Below the pieces are notes generated by a model. That model did not search any database and was not told the DNA's origin. It saw nothing but the letters and a program-made list of their open reading frames with translations. The position numbers were made by a program, and so were the translations under genes. Shown piece by piece: positions 8,664 to 17,087 of a stretch of 37,581 nt of DNA; position 1 is the stretch's first letter; each line of letters starts with the position of its first letter. This DNA is from Hydrogenophaga intermedia (lineage in GTDB: Bacteria > Pseudomonadota > Gammaproteobacteria > Burkholderiales > Burkholderiaceae_C): assembly GCA_945890705.1 (NCBI GenBank), contig CAMDCY010000009.1, positions 1 to 37,581 on the forward strand. Reading direction: 5' to 3'.

Positions 8664-8694
8664 CGGCTCAACTTTCGTTGAGCCGATTTCTTTT
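8664..8694 (+). terminator. Terminator-like hairpin in the argD leader
   Basis: CGGCTCAAC (8664-8672), loop TTTC, GTTGAGCCG (8677-8685) give a perfect 9-bp stem followed by ATTTCTTTT. A -10-like TAAAAT lies at 8648-8653, so the stem would be at the very 5' end of the argD mRNA. It resembles the element before purM. It could be an attenuator or a protective 5' stem. Confidence 0.5.
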
Positions 8695-8717
8695 GTTGGC
8701 CTTGCCGGAGTCTTTGT

Positions 8718-9905
8718 ATGAGCATTCCTACCTCGCCCCACGTCATGAACACCTATGGCCGCTTGCCGATCGCGCTCACGCACGGCCAAGGCTGCCGAGT
8801 GTGGGACACCGAAGGCCGCGAATACCTCGACGCCTTGGCCGGCATCGCGGTCAACACCTTGGGGCACGCCCACCCCAAGCTGGTGCCCGCGCTGCAGGAG
8901 CAAGTGGCAACCATGATCCACTGCTGCAATTACTACCACGTGCCCGACCAAGAGCGCTTGGCGCAGATGCTGGTCGAGCGCTCGGGCATGACCAACGTCT
9001 TCTTTTGCAACAGCGGCTTGGAGGCCAACGAGGCGGCCTTGAAACTCGCGCGCAAATTCGGCCACGACAAAGGCATCGATCGCCCCGAGGTGGTGGTGTT
9101 CGAAGGCGCTTTTCATGGCCGCAGCATCGCCACACTCAGCGCCACCGCCAACCCCAAGATCCACGCTGGCTTCACGCCCCTCATGGAAGGGTTTGTGCGC
9201 GTGCCACGCAACAACATCGAAGCGCTCAAACGCGCCACGGCAGGCAACACCAACATCACCGCCGTGTTTTTTGAAGCGATCCAAGGCGAAGGCGGTATCC
9301 ACCCGATGACCATGGATTTCATGCGCGAACTGCGCGCCCTGTGCGACGAGCGCGATTGGCTGTTCATGGTGGACGAGGTGCAGTGCGGCATCGGTCGCAC
9401 CGGCAAATGGTTTGCCCACCAGTGGGCGGGTATCGTGCCCGACGTCATGCCGCTGGCCAAAGGCCTGGGCTCGGGCGTGCCGGTGGGCGCGGTCGTCACC
9501 GGACCCAAAGCGGCCACGATTTTTCAGCCAGGCAACCACGGCACCACGTTTGGCGGCAACCCCTTGGCCATGCGCGCGGGTGTGGAGACGCTGCGCATCA
9601 TGGAAGAAGACGGTTTGTTGGCCAACGCCCAGCTTGTGGGTGAACACCTGCAACAGGCTTTGCGCCAAGGCCTGCAGGGCGTGGCCGGGCTGGTGGAGGT
9701 TCGCGGTTTGGGCCTGATGATCGGCGTGCAACTCGACCGCCCCTGCGGCGTGCTCACGCAGCGCGCCGCCGATGCGGGTCTGCTCATCAGCGTGACCGCC
9801 GACAGCGTCGTTCGCTTGGTGCCCCCGCTGATCATGACCATGGCCGAGGCCGACGAAGCGGCGCAGCGCTTGCTGCCCCTGATCCAACAATTCCTGAGCG
9901 AGTGA
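8718..9905 (+). CDS. argD: Acetylornithine aminotransferase
   Basis: ArgD converts N-acetylglutamate semialdehyde to N-acetylornithine with PLP; homologues also act in lysine synthesis. The 395-residue class-III aminotransferase shows NTYGRLPIALTHGQGCRVWD, FCNSGLEANEAALKLARK, EAIQGEGGI, the cofactor-contacting DEVQCGIGRTGKWF, and the PLP lysine Lys248 in LAKGLGSGVPVGAV; the C-terminal VTADSVVRLVPPLIM is typical. A GGAG at about 8706 precedes the ATG. It is the first gene of the plus-strand run to iorB; argF follows after 11 bases. Confidence 0.95.
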   Translation: MSIPTSPHVMNTYGRLPIALTHGQGCRVWDTEGREYLDALAGIAVNTLGHAHPKLVPALQEQVATMIHCCNYYHVPDQERLAQMLVERSGMTNVFFCNSGLEANEAALKLARKFGHDKGIDRPEVVVFEGAFHGRSIATLSATANPKIHAGFTPLMEGFVRVPRNNIEALKRATAGNTNITAVFFEAIQGEGGIHPMTMDFMRELRALCDERDWLFMVDEVQCGIGRTGKWFAHQWAGIVPDVMPLAKGLGSGVPVGAVVTGPKAATIFQPGNHGTTFGGNPLAMRAGVETLRIMEEDGLLANAQLVGEHLQQALRQGLQGVAGLVEVRGLGLMIGVQLDRPCGVLTQRAADAGLLISVTADSVVRLVPPLIMTMAEADEAAQRLLPLIQQFLSE

Positions 9906-9916
9906 GCCCTTTGACC

Positions 9917-10840
9917 ATGTCCATCCGTCACTACCTGCAATTCAAAGACCTCGGCACCGACGAATACGCTTACCTGCTGCAACGCGCGGCCTTCATCAAA
10001 GCCAAGTTCAAGGCGGTCGAGAAGTACCAACCCTTTGCCGACCCCGACCGCACGCTGGCCATGATTTTTGAAAAAGCCAGCACCCGCACCCGCGTGAGCT
10101 TTGAGGCCGGCATGTACCAAATGGGCGGCTCGGTGGTGCACCTGACCACCGGCGACAGCCAGCTGGGCCGCGCCGAGCCGATCGAGGACAGCGCCCGCGT
10201 GATCAGCCGCATGGTCGACTTGGTGATGATCCGCACCTTCGAACAAACCAAGATCGAGCGCTTTGCCGCGCACTCGCGCGTGCCGGTCATCAACGGCCTG
10301 ACCAACGAATTCCACCCCTGCCAAATCTTGGCCGACATCTTCACCTTCATCGAGCAACGCGGCTCGATCCAAGGCAAGGTGGTGGCCTGGGTAGGCGACG
10401 GTAACAACATGGCCAACACCTGGTTGCAAGCCGCCGAAATTTTGGGCTTCAAGGTGCACATCAGCACACCGCGCGGCTACGAAGTCAACCCTGCGTTGGC
10501 CGGCATAACTGGCAACGACTGTTACCAAGTGTTCGATTCACCCCTAGACGCCTGTCGCGGTGCGGATCTGGTGACCACCGATGTTTGGACCAGCATGGGG
10601 TATGAGGCCGAGAACGAGGTGCGCCGCGCCGCCTTCAAACAATGGTGTGTAGACGAGGCCATGATGGCCGTGGCCAAACCCCAGGCGCTGTTCATGCACT
10701 GCCTGCCCGCGCACCGCGGCGAAGAGGTCAGCGCCGAGGTGATCGACGGCCCACAAAGCGTGGTCTGGGACGAGGCCGAAAACCGCATGCACGTGCAAAA
10801 AGCCCTGATGGAATACCTGCTGCTGGGCAAGCTGGCCTGA
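9917..10840 (+). CDS. argF: Ornithine carbamoyltransferase
   Basis: ArgF makes citrulline from ornithine and carbamoyl phosphate in arginine synthesis. The carbamoyl phosphate motif STRTR is at residues 55-59, HPCQ at 133-136, and the ornithine-loop HCLPAHRGEEV from 261. Length is 307 residues. The start is ATG at 9917 (MSIRHYLQF, as in homologues); the frame also has a GTG at 9902 overlapping the argD stop, which would add five residues and looks less likely. It forms an operon with argD. Confidence 0.95.
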   Translation: MSIRHYLQFKDLGTDEYAYLLQRAAFIKAKFKAVEKYQPFADPDRTLAMIFEKASTRTRVSFEAGMYQMGGSVVHLTTGDSQLGRAEPIEDSARVISRMVDLVMIRTFEQTKIERFAAHSRVPVINGLTNEFHPCQILADIFTFIEQRGSIQGKVVAWVGDGNNMANTWLQAAEILGFKVHISTPRGYEVNPALAGITGNDCYQVFDSPLDACRGADLVTTDVWTSMGYEAENEVRRAAFKQWCVDEAMMAVAKPQALFMHCLPAHRGEEVSAEVIDGPQSVVWDEAENRMHVQKALMEYLLLGKLA

Positions 10841-10851
10841 GCCCTACCCCT

Positions 10852-11169
10852 ATGAGCGCGTGCACCACCTGCGGCGCGTGCTGCGCCAGCTTCCGTGTGG
10901 ACTTCTCGGTGTTTGAAACCCAAGCCGAAGGCGGCAACGTGCCAGACGGTTTGTGCGTGCCCGTGACCGACAGCACCGCCCGCTTGCGCGGCACCGACCA
11001 CAGCCCACCGCGCTGCGCGGCGCTCTACGGCAAGACTGGCGAAAAAGCGATCTGCGGCATTTACGAATGGCGCCCCAACCCCTGCCGCGAATTCGAAGAA
11101 GGCAGCGACGCGTGCGCACAAGCCCGGCGCCGCCACGGTTTGCCCGCTTTGCACACCCCACAACCATGA
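10852..11169 (+). CDS. YkgJ family cysteine cluster protein, copy 1
   Basis: A 105-residue cytosolic protein beginning MSACTTCGACCASFRVDFS. Eight cysteines are shared with the next gene (4, 7, 10, 11, 55, 68, 78 and 88), the pattern of the YkgJ/CxxCxxCC family, which is thought to bind zinc or iron; the actual function is unknown. The start is ATG at 10852, 11 bases after argF; the frame is open further upstream but that part only shadows argF. The stop overlaps the start of copy 2 as ATGA. A single YkgJ gene behind argF is common in Comamonadaceae, to my knowledge. Confidence 0.85.
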   Translation: MSACTTCGACCASFRVDFSVFETQAEGGNVPDGLCVPVTDSTARLRGTDHSPPRCAALYGKTGEKAICGIYEWRPNPCREFEEGSDACAQARRRHGLPALHTPQP

Positions 11170-11486
11170 GCGCTTGCACCACCTGCGGAGCCTGCTGCCA
11201 CAGCTACCGCGTTGAGTTTTCGGTCTACGAACTCGACAGCCTGGGTGGGCCAGTGCCCGAAGCCATGACCGAGGTGGTCAACGGATCGACCTGTCGCATG
11301 AAGGGCACTGGCGTGGTGCCGATTCGTTGCACCGCCCTGGAGGGCGAACTGGGCCAGCTGACCCTGTGCCGCATTTATGAGCAGCGCCCGTGCCCTTGTA
11401 CCGAGCTCGAAGAAGGCAGTTATGGCTGTAACAAAGCCCGTGTTCGACACGGCTTGCCGCCCCTGGGCGAATGGTTGGGCAACTGA
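11166..11486 (+). CDS. YkgJ family cysteine cluster protein, copy 2
   Basis: A 106-residue paralogue of the preceding gene. By my ungapped hand alignment, 57 of the first 100 residues are identical, including all eight shared cysteines; this copy adds Cys43 and Cys76. MSACTTCGACC at the N-terminus and CNKARVRHGLPPL near the end are nearly the same in both. The ATG at 11166 overlaps the stop of copy 1, and the methyltransferase starts 1 base after its own stop, so it is translationally coupled on both sides. Metal binding is inferred from the family. Confidence 0.85.
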   Translation: MSACTTCGACCHSYRVEFSVYELDSLGGPVPEAMTEVVNGSTCRMKGTGVVPIRCTALEGELGQLTLCRIYEQRPCPCTELEEGSYGCNKARVRHGLPPLGEWLGN

Positions 11487-11487
11487 C

Positions 11488-12429
11488 ATGAACGCCTTGC
11501 TCGACGCCATCGCCCACGCCACGCCCAGCACCGAGGCGCAGCGCCTCTTCCACGGCCGAGGTGGCCGGTTCCCCGGCTGCGAAGACTGGCTGCTCGACTG
11601 GTACGCGCCCGTGTGGCTGCTCACCAAATTCGGTGAGGCCTCGGCGGAAGAACAGGTCGAACTGACACAAGCACTGAAAGCGCGCCAACAACAACTCGCG
11701 CCCGATCAGCCACTCAACGCCGTGCTGCAAAGCCGCGTGGCCGGTGGCAGCCACACGCAGGTGCTGGCCGGCACAGTGCCCGATCCGCACGTGGTGCGTG
11801 AAGACGGCGCGAGCTACCGCGTCAACCTGCTGCGCGGTCAAAACCACGGCTTGTTTTTGGACATGGCCGAGGGTCGGCGTTGGGTTCGAGCCAACGCCAG
11901 CCAAGCCCGCGTGCTCAACCTGTTCGCCTACACCTGCTCGTTTTCGGTGGCGGCCTTGCTCGGCGGTGCGAAATCGGTGGTCAACATCGACATGGCCCAC
12001 CCCGCTCTGGCGACGGGCCAACAGAACCACCAACTCAATGGCATCACCCAAGGCGCAAAATTCCTCGGCCACGACCTGTTCAGCTCGTGGGGCAAGGTCT
12101 CGCGCTCAGGACCTTACGACTTGGTGATCGCCGACCCGCCGAGCTTTCAGAAAGGCAGCTTCGTGGCGGCCAAAGACTGGCCTCGCCTCTTGCGACGGAT
12201 GCCCGATTTGTTGCGCCCGGATGGACGGGCCTTGCTCTGTTTGAACGCCCCCGAATTGCCCGAATCATTTTTGCGCAATCTGCTCGCCACCGAAGCGCCG
12301 GAGTTGGTGGTGGAACAACGCCTGCCCAACCCCGCGGTGTTCGCCGACGTCTCGCCCGACCGGGCGCTGAAGGTCTTGGTGGTGCGCGCTCCTCCCTTGC
12401 CCAACGGTGCTATCGTTTCAGGCAAATGA
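11488..12429 (+). CDS. Class I SAM-dependent methyltransferase, RlmI-like
   Basis: A 313-residue Rossmann methyltransferase. GLFLDM at 121-126, the SAM-binding NLFAYTCSFSVAAL from residue 144, and the catalytic-loop DLVIADPPSFQKGSF with DPPSF at 216-220 are those of the COG1092/RlmI-type RNA methyltransferases. The N-terminal 90 residues are short and do not show a clear PUA domain, so the rRNA target is uncertain. The start is ATG at 11488, 1 base after the previous stop; its own stop overlaps kynB as ATGA. Likely a tRNA/rRNA base methylase, less likely a small-molecule enzyme. Confidence 0.8.
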   Translation: MNALLDAIAHATPSTEAQRLFHGRGGRFPGCEDWLLDWYAPVWLLTKFGEASAEEQVELTQALKARQQQLAPDQPLNAVLQSRVAGGSHTQVLAGTVPDPHVVREDGASYRVNLLRGQNHGLFLDMAEGRRWVRANASQARVLNLFAYTCSFSVAALLGGAKSVVNIDMAHPALATGQQNHQLNGITQGAKFLGHDLFSSWGKVSRSGPYDLVIADPPSFQKGSFVAAKDWPRLLRRMPDLLRPDGRALLCLNAPELPESFLRNLLATEAPELVVEQRLPNPAVFADVSPDRALKVLVVRAPPLPNGAIVSGK

Positions 12430-13052
12430 AAACGATTTGGGACATTTCCCCTCCCGTTCACGCTGGCGCCCCGGTCTTTCCGGGTGACACGGCTTACCAA
12501 CAGCACTGGGTCGCCAGCATCGAGCCGGGTTGTCCGGTCAACGTGAGCGCCATCACCCTGTCGCCCCACGTCGGCGCGCACGCCGATGCACCGCTGCACT
12601 ACGACCCCACGGGCGCGGCCATTGGGGCCGTGGACCTGCAGACCTTCATCGGCCCTTGCAGGGTCATCCATGCCATGGGCTGCGGGCCTTTGGTTCGGCC
12701 CGAGCATTTGGCGCACGCCATGACCGGTCTGCCCGAGCGCGTGCTCGTGCGCATGTACACGCGCATGCCGCAAGACCACTTCGACCTTGATCTGCCCGCC
12801 TTCGCGCCCGAGACGATCCGCTGGCTGGCCGACCGCGGCGTGGTGCTGGTGGGCACCGACAGCGCCAGCGTGGACCCCGCGAACAGCAAAACCTTGGACA
12901 GCCACCAGGCGCTGCGCCAGCGCGGCCTGCGCGTGCTGGAAAACCTCTGGCTCGACGAGGTACCCGAGGGCGATTACGAGCTGATCGCCCTGCCCCTCAA
13001 ACTCACCACCGCCGACGCCTCGCCGGTGCGCGCCATCCTGCGTGCACTTTGA
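12426..13052 (+). CDS. kynB: Kynurenine formamidase
   Basis: KynB hydrolyses N-formylkynurenine to kynurenine and formate in tryptophan degradation. The 208-residue cyclase-family protein begins TIWDISPPVHAGAPVFPGD and has the metal-ligand motif HVGAHADAPLHY with His48, His52 and Asp54. VVLVGTDSASVDPANSKTLDSH is the second family signature. Its ATG overlaps the methyltransferase stop by 4 bases. kynU follows directly, as in the kyn operons of Pseudomonas and Burkholderia, but kynA (tryptophan dioxygenase) is not in the window. Confidence 0.93.
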   Translation: MKTIWDISPPVHAGAPVFPGDTAYQQHWVASIEPGCPVNVSAITLSPHVGAHADAPLHYDPTGAAIGAVDLQTFIGPCRVIHAMGCGPLVRPEHLAHAMTGLPERVLVRMYTRMPQDHFDLDLPAFAPETIRWLADRGVVLVGTDSASVDPANSKTLDSHQALRQRGLRVLENLWLDEVPEGDYELIALPLKLTTADASPVRAILRAL

Positions 13053-13066
13053 ACCCCACACCGACC

Positions 13067-14341
13067 ATGACCACTTTGTCAGACTGCCAGGCGTTGGACG
13101 CCCAAGACCCCTTGCGCTCGCTGCGCGACTTGTTTGCTTTGCCCGACGGCACCATTTACCTAGACGGCAATTCGCTGGGCATGATGCCGCGCACCACGCC
13201 CGAGCGCGTGGCCGATGTGGTCACGCGCGAATGGGGCCAAGACCTGATCCAAAGCTGGAACAAGGCCGGCTGGTTTGCCATGCCGCTGGCGGTGGGCGAC
13301 AAAATCGCTCGCCTGATTGGTGCCGGCGCGGGTGAGGTGGTGGCCGCCGACAGCACGTCCATCAACCTGTTCAAGGTGCTGAGCGCGGCCATCCACATCG
13401 CGCAAGCCGACGCGCCGCAGCGCACGAAAGTCGTGAGCGAGCGCAGCAACTTCCCCACCGACCTCTACATCGCCGAGGCGCTGTGCCAGCAACACGGCCT
13501 GGAACTGGTGCTGGTCGAGACCGAAGACATCGCTGAGTCGCTGAGCGCCGACGTGGCGGTTCTGATGCTCACGCACGTGAACTACCGCACTGGCGCCATG
13601 CACAACATGGCCGCTGTGACGGCCGCCGCGCACGCCGAAGGTATCTTGACCGTGTGGGACCTGGCGCACAGCGCAGGTGCAGTGCCGGTGGATTTGCGTA
13701 GCGCGAAGGCTGACTTCGCGGTGGGCTGCGGCTACAAATACTTGAACGGCGGGCCCGGCGCGCCGGCCTTTGTGTGGGTCAACCCCCAACACGCCGACCG
13801 TTGTTGGCAACCGCTGGCCGGCTGGTGGGGCCACGCCGCGCCTTTTGCCTTCACGCCCGATTACCAGCCCGCCGCGGGCATCGCCCGTTACCAATGCGGC
13901 ACGCAGCCCATGATCAGCTTGGCTGCGCTGGATTGCGGCGTGGATACGCTGCTGGCCACTGAGGCGCTGGGCGGCATGGCCGCCTTGCGCACCAAGTCGT
14001 TGGCGCTCACCGACCTGTTCATCCGATTGGTGGAAGAACGTTGCGACGGTCACGGCTTGGGCTTGGCCACACCGCGCGAACACGCGCAGCGCGGATCGCA
14101 GGTGTGCCTGAGTAGACAAGAAGGCGCCTACGCCATCGTGCAAGCGCTGATCGCGCGCGGCGTGGTGGGCGACTTCCGCGCGGGCGACGGTGGGCGTCAC
14201 CCCGATATCCTGCGCTTTGGTTTCACGCCGCTGTACATCGGCTTTGAAGACGTGTGGAACGCGGTGGAACACCTGCGCCAGGTGCTGCACAGCGGCGAGT
14301 GGCAAGATGCCCGTTTTGCGCGGCAACACGCTGTCACCTGA
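13067..14341 (+). CDS. kynU: Kynureninase
   Basis: KynU is a PLP enzyme that cleaves kynurenine to anthranilate and alanine. The 424-residue protein has IYLDGNSLGMMPRTTPERV near the N-terminus, LTHVNYRTGAMHNM, WDLAHSAGAVPVDL, and the PLP lysine Lys224 in CGYKYLNGGPGAPAFVWV. The chosen start is ATG at 13067; a TTG at 13049 overlapping the kynB stop would add six residues and is less attractive. iorA starts 12 bases after its stop. Anthranilate is the expected product leaving this step. Confidence 0.94.
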   Translation: MTTLSDCQALDAQDPLRSLRDLFALPDGTIYLDGNSLGMMPRTTPERVADVVTREWGQDLIQSWNKAGWFAMPLAVGDKIARLIGAGAGEVVAADSTSINLFKVLSAAIHIAQADAPQRTKVVSERSNFPTDLYIAEALCQQHGLELVLVETEDIAESLSADVAVLMLTHVNYRTGAMHNMAAVTAAAHAEGILTVWDLAHSAGAVPVDLRSAKADFAVGCGYKYLNGGPGAPAFVWVNPQHADRCWQPLAGWWGHAAPFAFTPDYQPAAGIARYQCGTQPMISLAALDCGVDTLLATEALGGMAALRTKSLALTDLFIRLVEERCDGHGLGLATPREHAQRGSQVCLSRQEGAYAIVQALIARGVVGDFRAGDGGRHPDILRFGFTPLYIGFEDVWNAVEHLRQVLHSGEWQDARFARQHAVT

Positions 14342-14353
14342 AAGCCCTTTCCC

Positions 14354-14821
14354 ATGCAACTGAACATCAACGGCCAAAGCCAAACCACCCAGGCCGACCC
14401 CAACACCCCGCTGCTGTGGGTGCTGCGCGATGAGCTGAACCTGACCGGCACCAAATTTGGCTGCGGCATCGCGGCCTGTGGAGCTTGCACGGTGCATGTG
14501 GACGGCCAGCCTGTGCGTTCTTGCGTGATGCCCGTGTCTGCCATGGCGAACCAAAACATCCTCACCATCGAGTCCTTGGGCACAGCGGAAAATCCCCACC
14601 CGCTGCAAACCGCGTGGATCGCCGAGCAGGTGCCGCAATGCGGTTATTGCCAAAGCGGCATGTTGATGGCCGCGGCCGCTTTGCTCAAAAATAAGCCCGA
14701 GCCCAGCGACGCCGATATCGACGAGGCCATGACCAACCTGTGCCGCTGCGGCACTTACCAACGCGTGCGCGCCGCCATCCACCGAGCGGCGGCCGAGATG
14801 AAGAAAGGCGGTGCCGCATGA
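14354..14821 (+). CDS. (2Fe-2S) subunit of a molybdenum hydroxylase, IorA type
   Basis: A 155-residue electron-transfer subunit. The plant-ferredoxin-like N-terminal domain binds one 2Fe-2S cluster through Cys37, Cys42, Cys45 and Cys57; the helical domain binds the second through Cys96, Cys99, Cys130 and Cys132 ([15 protein letters not shown]). It pairs with the large subunit whose ATG overlaps its stop (ATGA). Partners of this size occur in isoquinoline 1-oxidoreductase, nicotinate dehydrogenase and broad aldehyde dehydrogenases, so the substrate is not fixed. It follows kynU by 12 bases and is probably co-transcribed. Confidence 0.88.
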   Translation: MQLNINGQSQTTQADPNTPLLWVLRDELNLTGTKFGCGIAACGACTVHVDGQPVRSCVMPVSAMANQNILTIESLGTAENPHPLQTAWIAEQVPQCGYCQSGMLMAAAALLKNKPEPSDADIDEAMTNLCRCGTYQRVRAAIHRAAAEMKKGGAA

Positions 14822-17085
14822 AGCGCCGCACCTGGATCTTGAGTGCACTGGGCGCCACCGGCGCGCTGGTGGTGGGCTGGAGCGCCCTGCCCGCGCGCTC
14901 GCGAATGGGGTCGCCCGAACTGATGCTGCCCACCGAAGGCGATGTGGCCTTGAACGGTTGGATCAAAATCGCCGCCGACGGTTCGGTGGTGCTGGCCATG
15001 CCGCGCAGCGAGATGGGCCAAGGCGTGCACACCGCGCTGGCCATGTTGGTGGCCGAAGAACTGGACGTGCCGCTGGGCCGCGTGCGCTTGGAGCAAGCCG
15101 GGCCCGACAGCATTTACGGCAACGTGGCCATGCTGGTGGCCAGCCTGCCGCTTCACCCGCTGGACAGCGAGGGCGAACACAAACCCGTGAAGATCAAAGC
15201 CGCGCAATGGATCGTGGGCAAGATCGCGCGCGAGCTCGGCATCAACGCCACAGGCGGCTCGTCGAGCATCGCCGACTTGTGGGACCCGCTGCGCATGGCC
15301 GCAGCCACCGCGCGCGCCAGCTTGGTGCAAGCCGCCGCCACTGCTTGGCAAGTGCCCGCCAGCGAGATCACCGTGCGCGAGGGTCTGATGCAACACGCTT
15401 CGGGCCGCAGCGCGCACTTCGGCCTGATGGGTGCCGCCGCCGCGGGCCAAACGCCCAATGACGTGCAGCCCAAAGCCCGCGCAGACTGGCAGCTGATTGG
15501 CCAACGCGCCCCACGCAGCGACATTCCCGCCAAGGTGAACGGCCAAGCGGTGTTTGGTTTGGACGTGCGCCGGCCCGGGATGCTGTTCGCCGCCGTACGA
15601 ATGAACCCGGTGCTGGGTGGCGCCGCCCCCAGCATCGACCCGGCGCCCGCTCTGGCTTTGCCCGGCGTGAGCCGGGTCGTGCCCTTGGACGCTTGGGGTG
15701 GCGGGACCGGTGGCTTGGCCGTCGTGGCCATCAACACCTGGCAAGCGCGCCAAGGCGCCCAAGCCTTGCAGCCGCAGTGGCCCGCCGCCGACGCCACCGC
15801 GCCCGACACGAAACGCATCCAAACCGAGTTGCTACAAGCGCTCAACACCGAGAGCGGCCACACCTTCCACGAACAAGGCAAAGCCACCTTGGCCGAGCGC
15901 GCCGCGGTCACGCGCATCGACGCGCTGTACCAAGCGCCCTACTTGGCCCACGCCACCTTGGAGCCCATGAACTGCACCGCGCAGGTCATCAACGGCAAGG
16001 TCGAGCTCTGGGTGCCCACCCAAGTGCCAACCTTGGCGCGCGCCATGGCCGCCCAAGTGGCGGGCGTGAATGAAGACGACGTGACTGTGCATGTCACGCT
16101 GCTCGGCGGTGGCTTTGGCCGCCGCTTGGAAGTGGACTTCGTGGGCCAAGCCGTGCAAGTGGCCATGGCTTGCAACGGGGCGCCCGTGCAGTTGGTGTGG
16201 TCTCGCGAAGAAGACACCACCCACGACTTCTACCGCCCTATGCACCTGGCCAAGTTCCAAGCCTCGCTGGACGAACAAGGCGAGGTCAACAGCTTGCGCA
16301 TCAAGTCGGCTGGCGACGCCATCACGCCGCGCTGGATGGCGCGGGCCGCGCCGCACCTCTCGGGCCCCGTCGATATGCCCGACAAAACCGCCTCCGAAGG
16401 CCTGTTCGACCTGCCCTACGGTTTTGTGAGCCAACACATGAGCCACGTGGCCACTCACTCGGGCGTGCCGGTGGGTTTTTGGCGGTCGGTCGGCCATTCA
16501 CACAACGCATTTTTCTCAGAGAGCTTCATCGATGAACTGGCCGCGGCCACGAAGCTAGACCCACTGGCCTTTCGCTTGAAGTGGCTCCAGGACGCGCCGC
16601 GCTACGCGGCGGTGCTGCAATTGGCGGCCGACCAAGCGGGCTGGGGCAAACCCATGCCAGCGGACCGTGCCCAAGGCATCGCGCTGCACAAGTCCTTTGG
16701 GTCCATCGTGGCGCAAGTGGCCGAGGTCTCGCTGGAGCAAGGCGAGGTCCGTGTGCACCGCGTGGTGTGTGCGATCGACTGCGGCACGGTGGTCAACCCC
16801 GACACTGTGGCGCAGCAAATGGAAAGCAGCGTGGTGTATGCGCTGAGCGCCGCGCTGTACGGGCAGATCGACATCGTCGGTGGTGTGGTGCAGCAAAGCA
16901 ATTTCCCCGACTACCGCTTGCTGAGCTTGGCGCAAACCCCGGTGGTGCAAACCCACATCGTGCCCAGCACCCGCCACCCCGCAGGCGTGGGCGAACCGGC
17001 CGTGCCGCCGCTGGCCCCTGCCGTAGGCAACGCGCTGTTCGCCCTCACCGGCAAACGTGCGCGGGCTTTACCTTTCGTGGTTTAA
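14818..17085 (+). CDS. Molybdopterin-binding large subunit, xanthine dehydrogenase family, IorB type
   Basis: A 755-residue catalytic subunit that binds the molybdenum-cytosine-dinucleotide cofactor. The N-terminus [21 protein letters not shown] has a twin-arginine and a hydrophobic core, so Tat export to the periplasm is likely. Signatures are [27 protein letters not shown] from residue 378, [16 protein letters not shown] from about 430, and [16 protein letters not shown] with the candidate catalytic Glu726. It lacks the C-terminal cytochrome domains found in NicB-type enzymes, so electrons must leave by another carrier. The start at 14818 overlaps iorA. The substrate could be an N-heterocycle or an aldehyde. 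It ends 2 bases before the convergent monooxygenase. Confidence 0.88.
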   Translation: MKRRTWILSALGATGALVVGWSALPARSRMGSPELMLPTEGDVALNGWIKIAADGSVVLAMPRSEMGQGVHTALAMLVAEELDVPLGRVRLEQAGPDSIYGNVAMLVASLPLHPLDSEGEHKPVKIKAAQWIVGKIARELGINATGGSSSIADLWDPLRMAAATARASLVQAAATAWQVPASEITVREGLMQHASGRSAHFGLMGAAAAGQTPNDVQPKARADWQLIGQRAPRSDIPAKVNGQAVFGLDVRRPGMLFAAVRMNPVLGGAAPSIDPAPALALPGVSRVVPLDAWGGGTGGLAVVAINTWQARQGAQALQPQWPAADATAPDTKRIQTELLQALNTESGHTFHEQGKATLAERAAVTRIDALYQAPYLAHATLEPMNCTAQVINGKVELWVPTQVPTLARAMAAQVAGVNEDDVTVHVTLLGGGFGRRLEVDFVGQAVQVAMACNGAPVQLVWSREEDTTHDFYRPMHLAKFQASLDEQGEVNSLRIKSAGDAITPRWMARAAPHLSGPVDMPDKTASEGLFDLPYGFVSQHMSHVATHSGVPVGFWRSVGHSHNAFFSESFIDELAAATKLDPLAFRLKWLQDAPRYAAVLQLAADQAGWGKPMPADRAQGIALHKSFGSIVAQVAEVSLEQGEVRVHRVVCAIDCGTVVNPDTVAQQMESSVVYALSAALYGQIDIVGGVVQQSNFPDYRLLSLAQTPVVQTHIVPSTRHPAGVGEPAVPPLAPAVGNALFALTGKRARALPFVV

Positions 17086-17087
17086 GG

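Noticed and set aside
13160-14848. 562-codon minus-strand open frame opposite kynU and iorA
   Set aside because: Antisense shadow: kynU and iorA have clear motifs, while this translation is compositionally odd and has no recognisable domain. The same holds for 4173-5249 opposite purM and 8454-9890 opposite argD.
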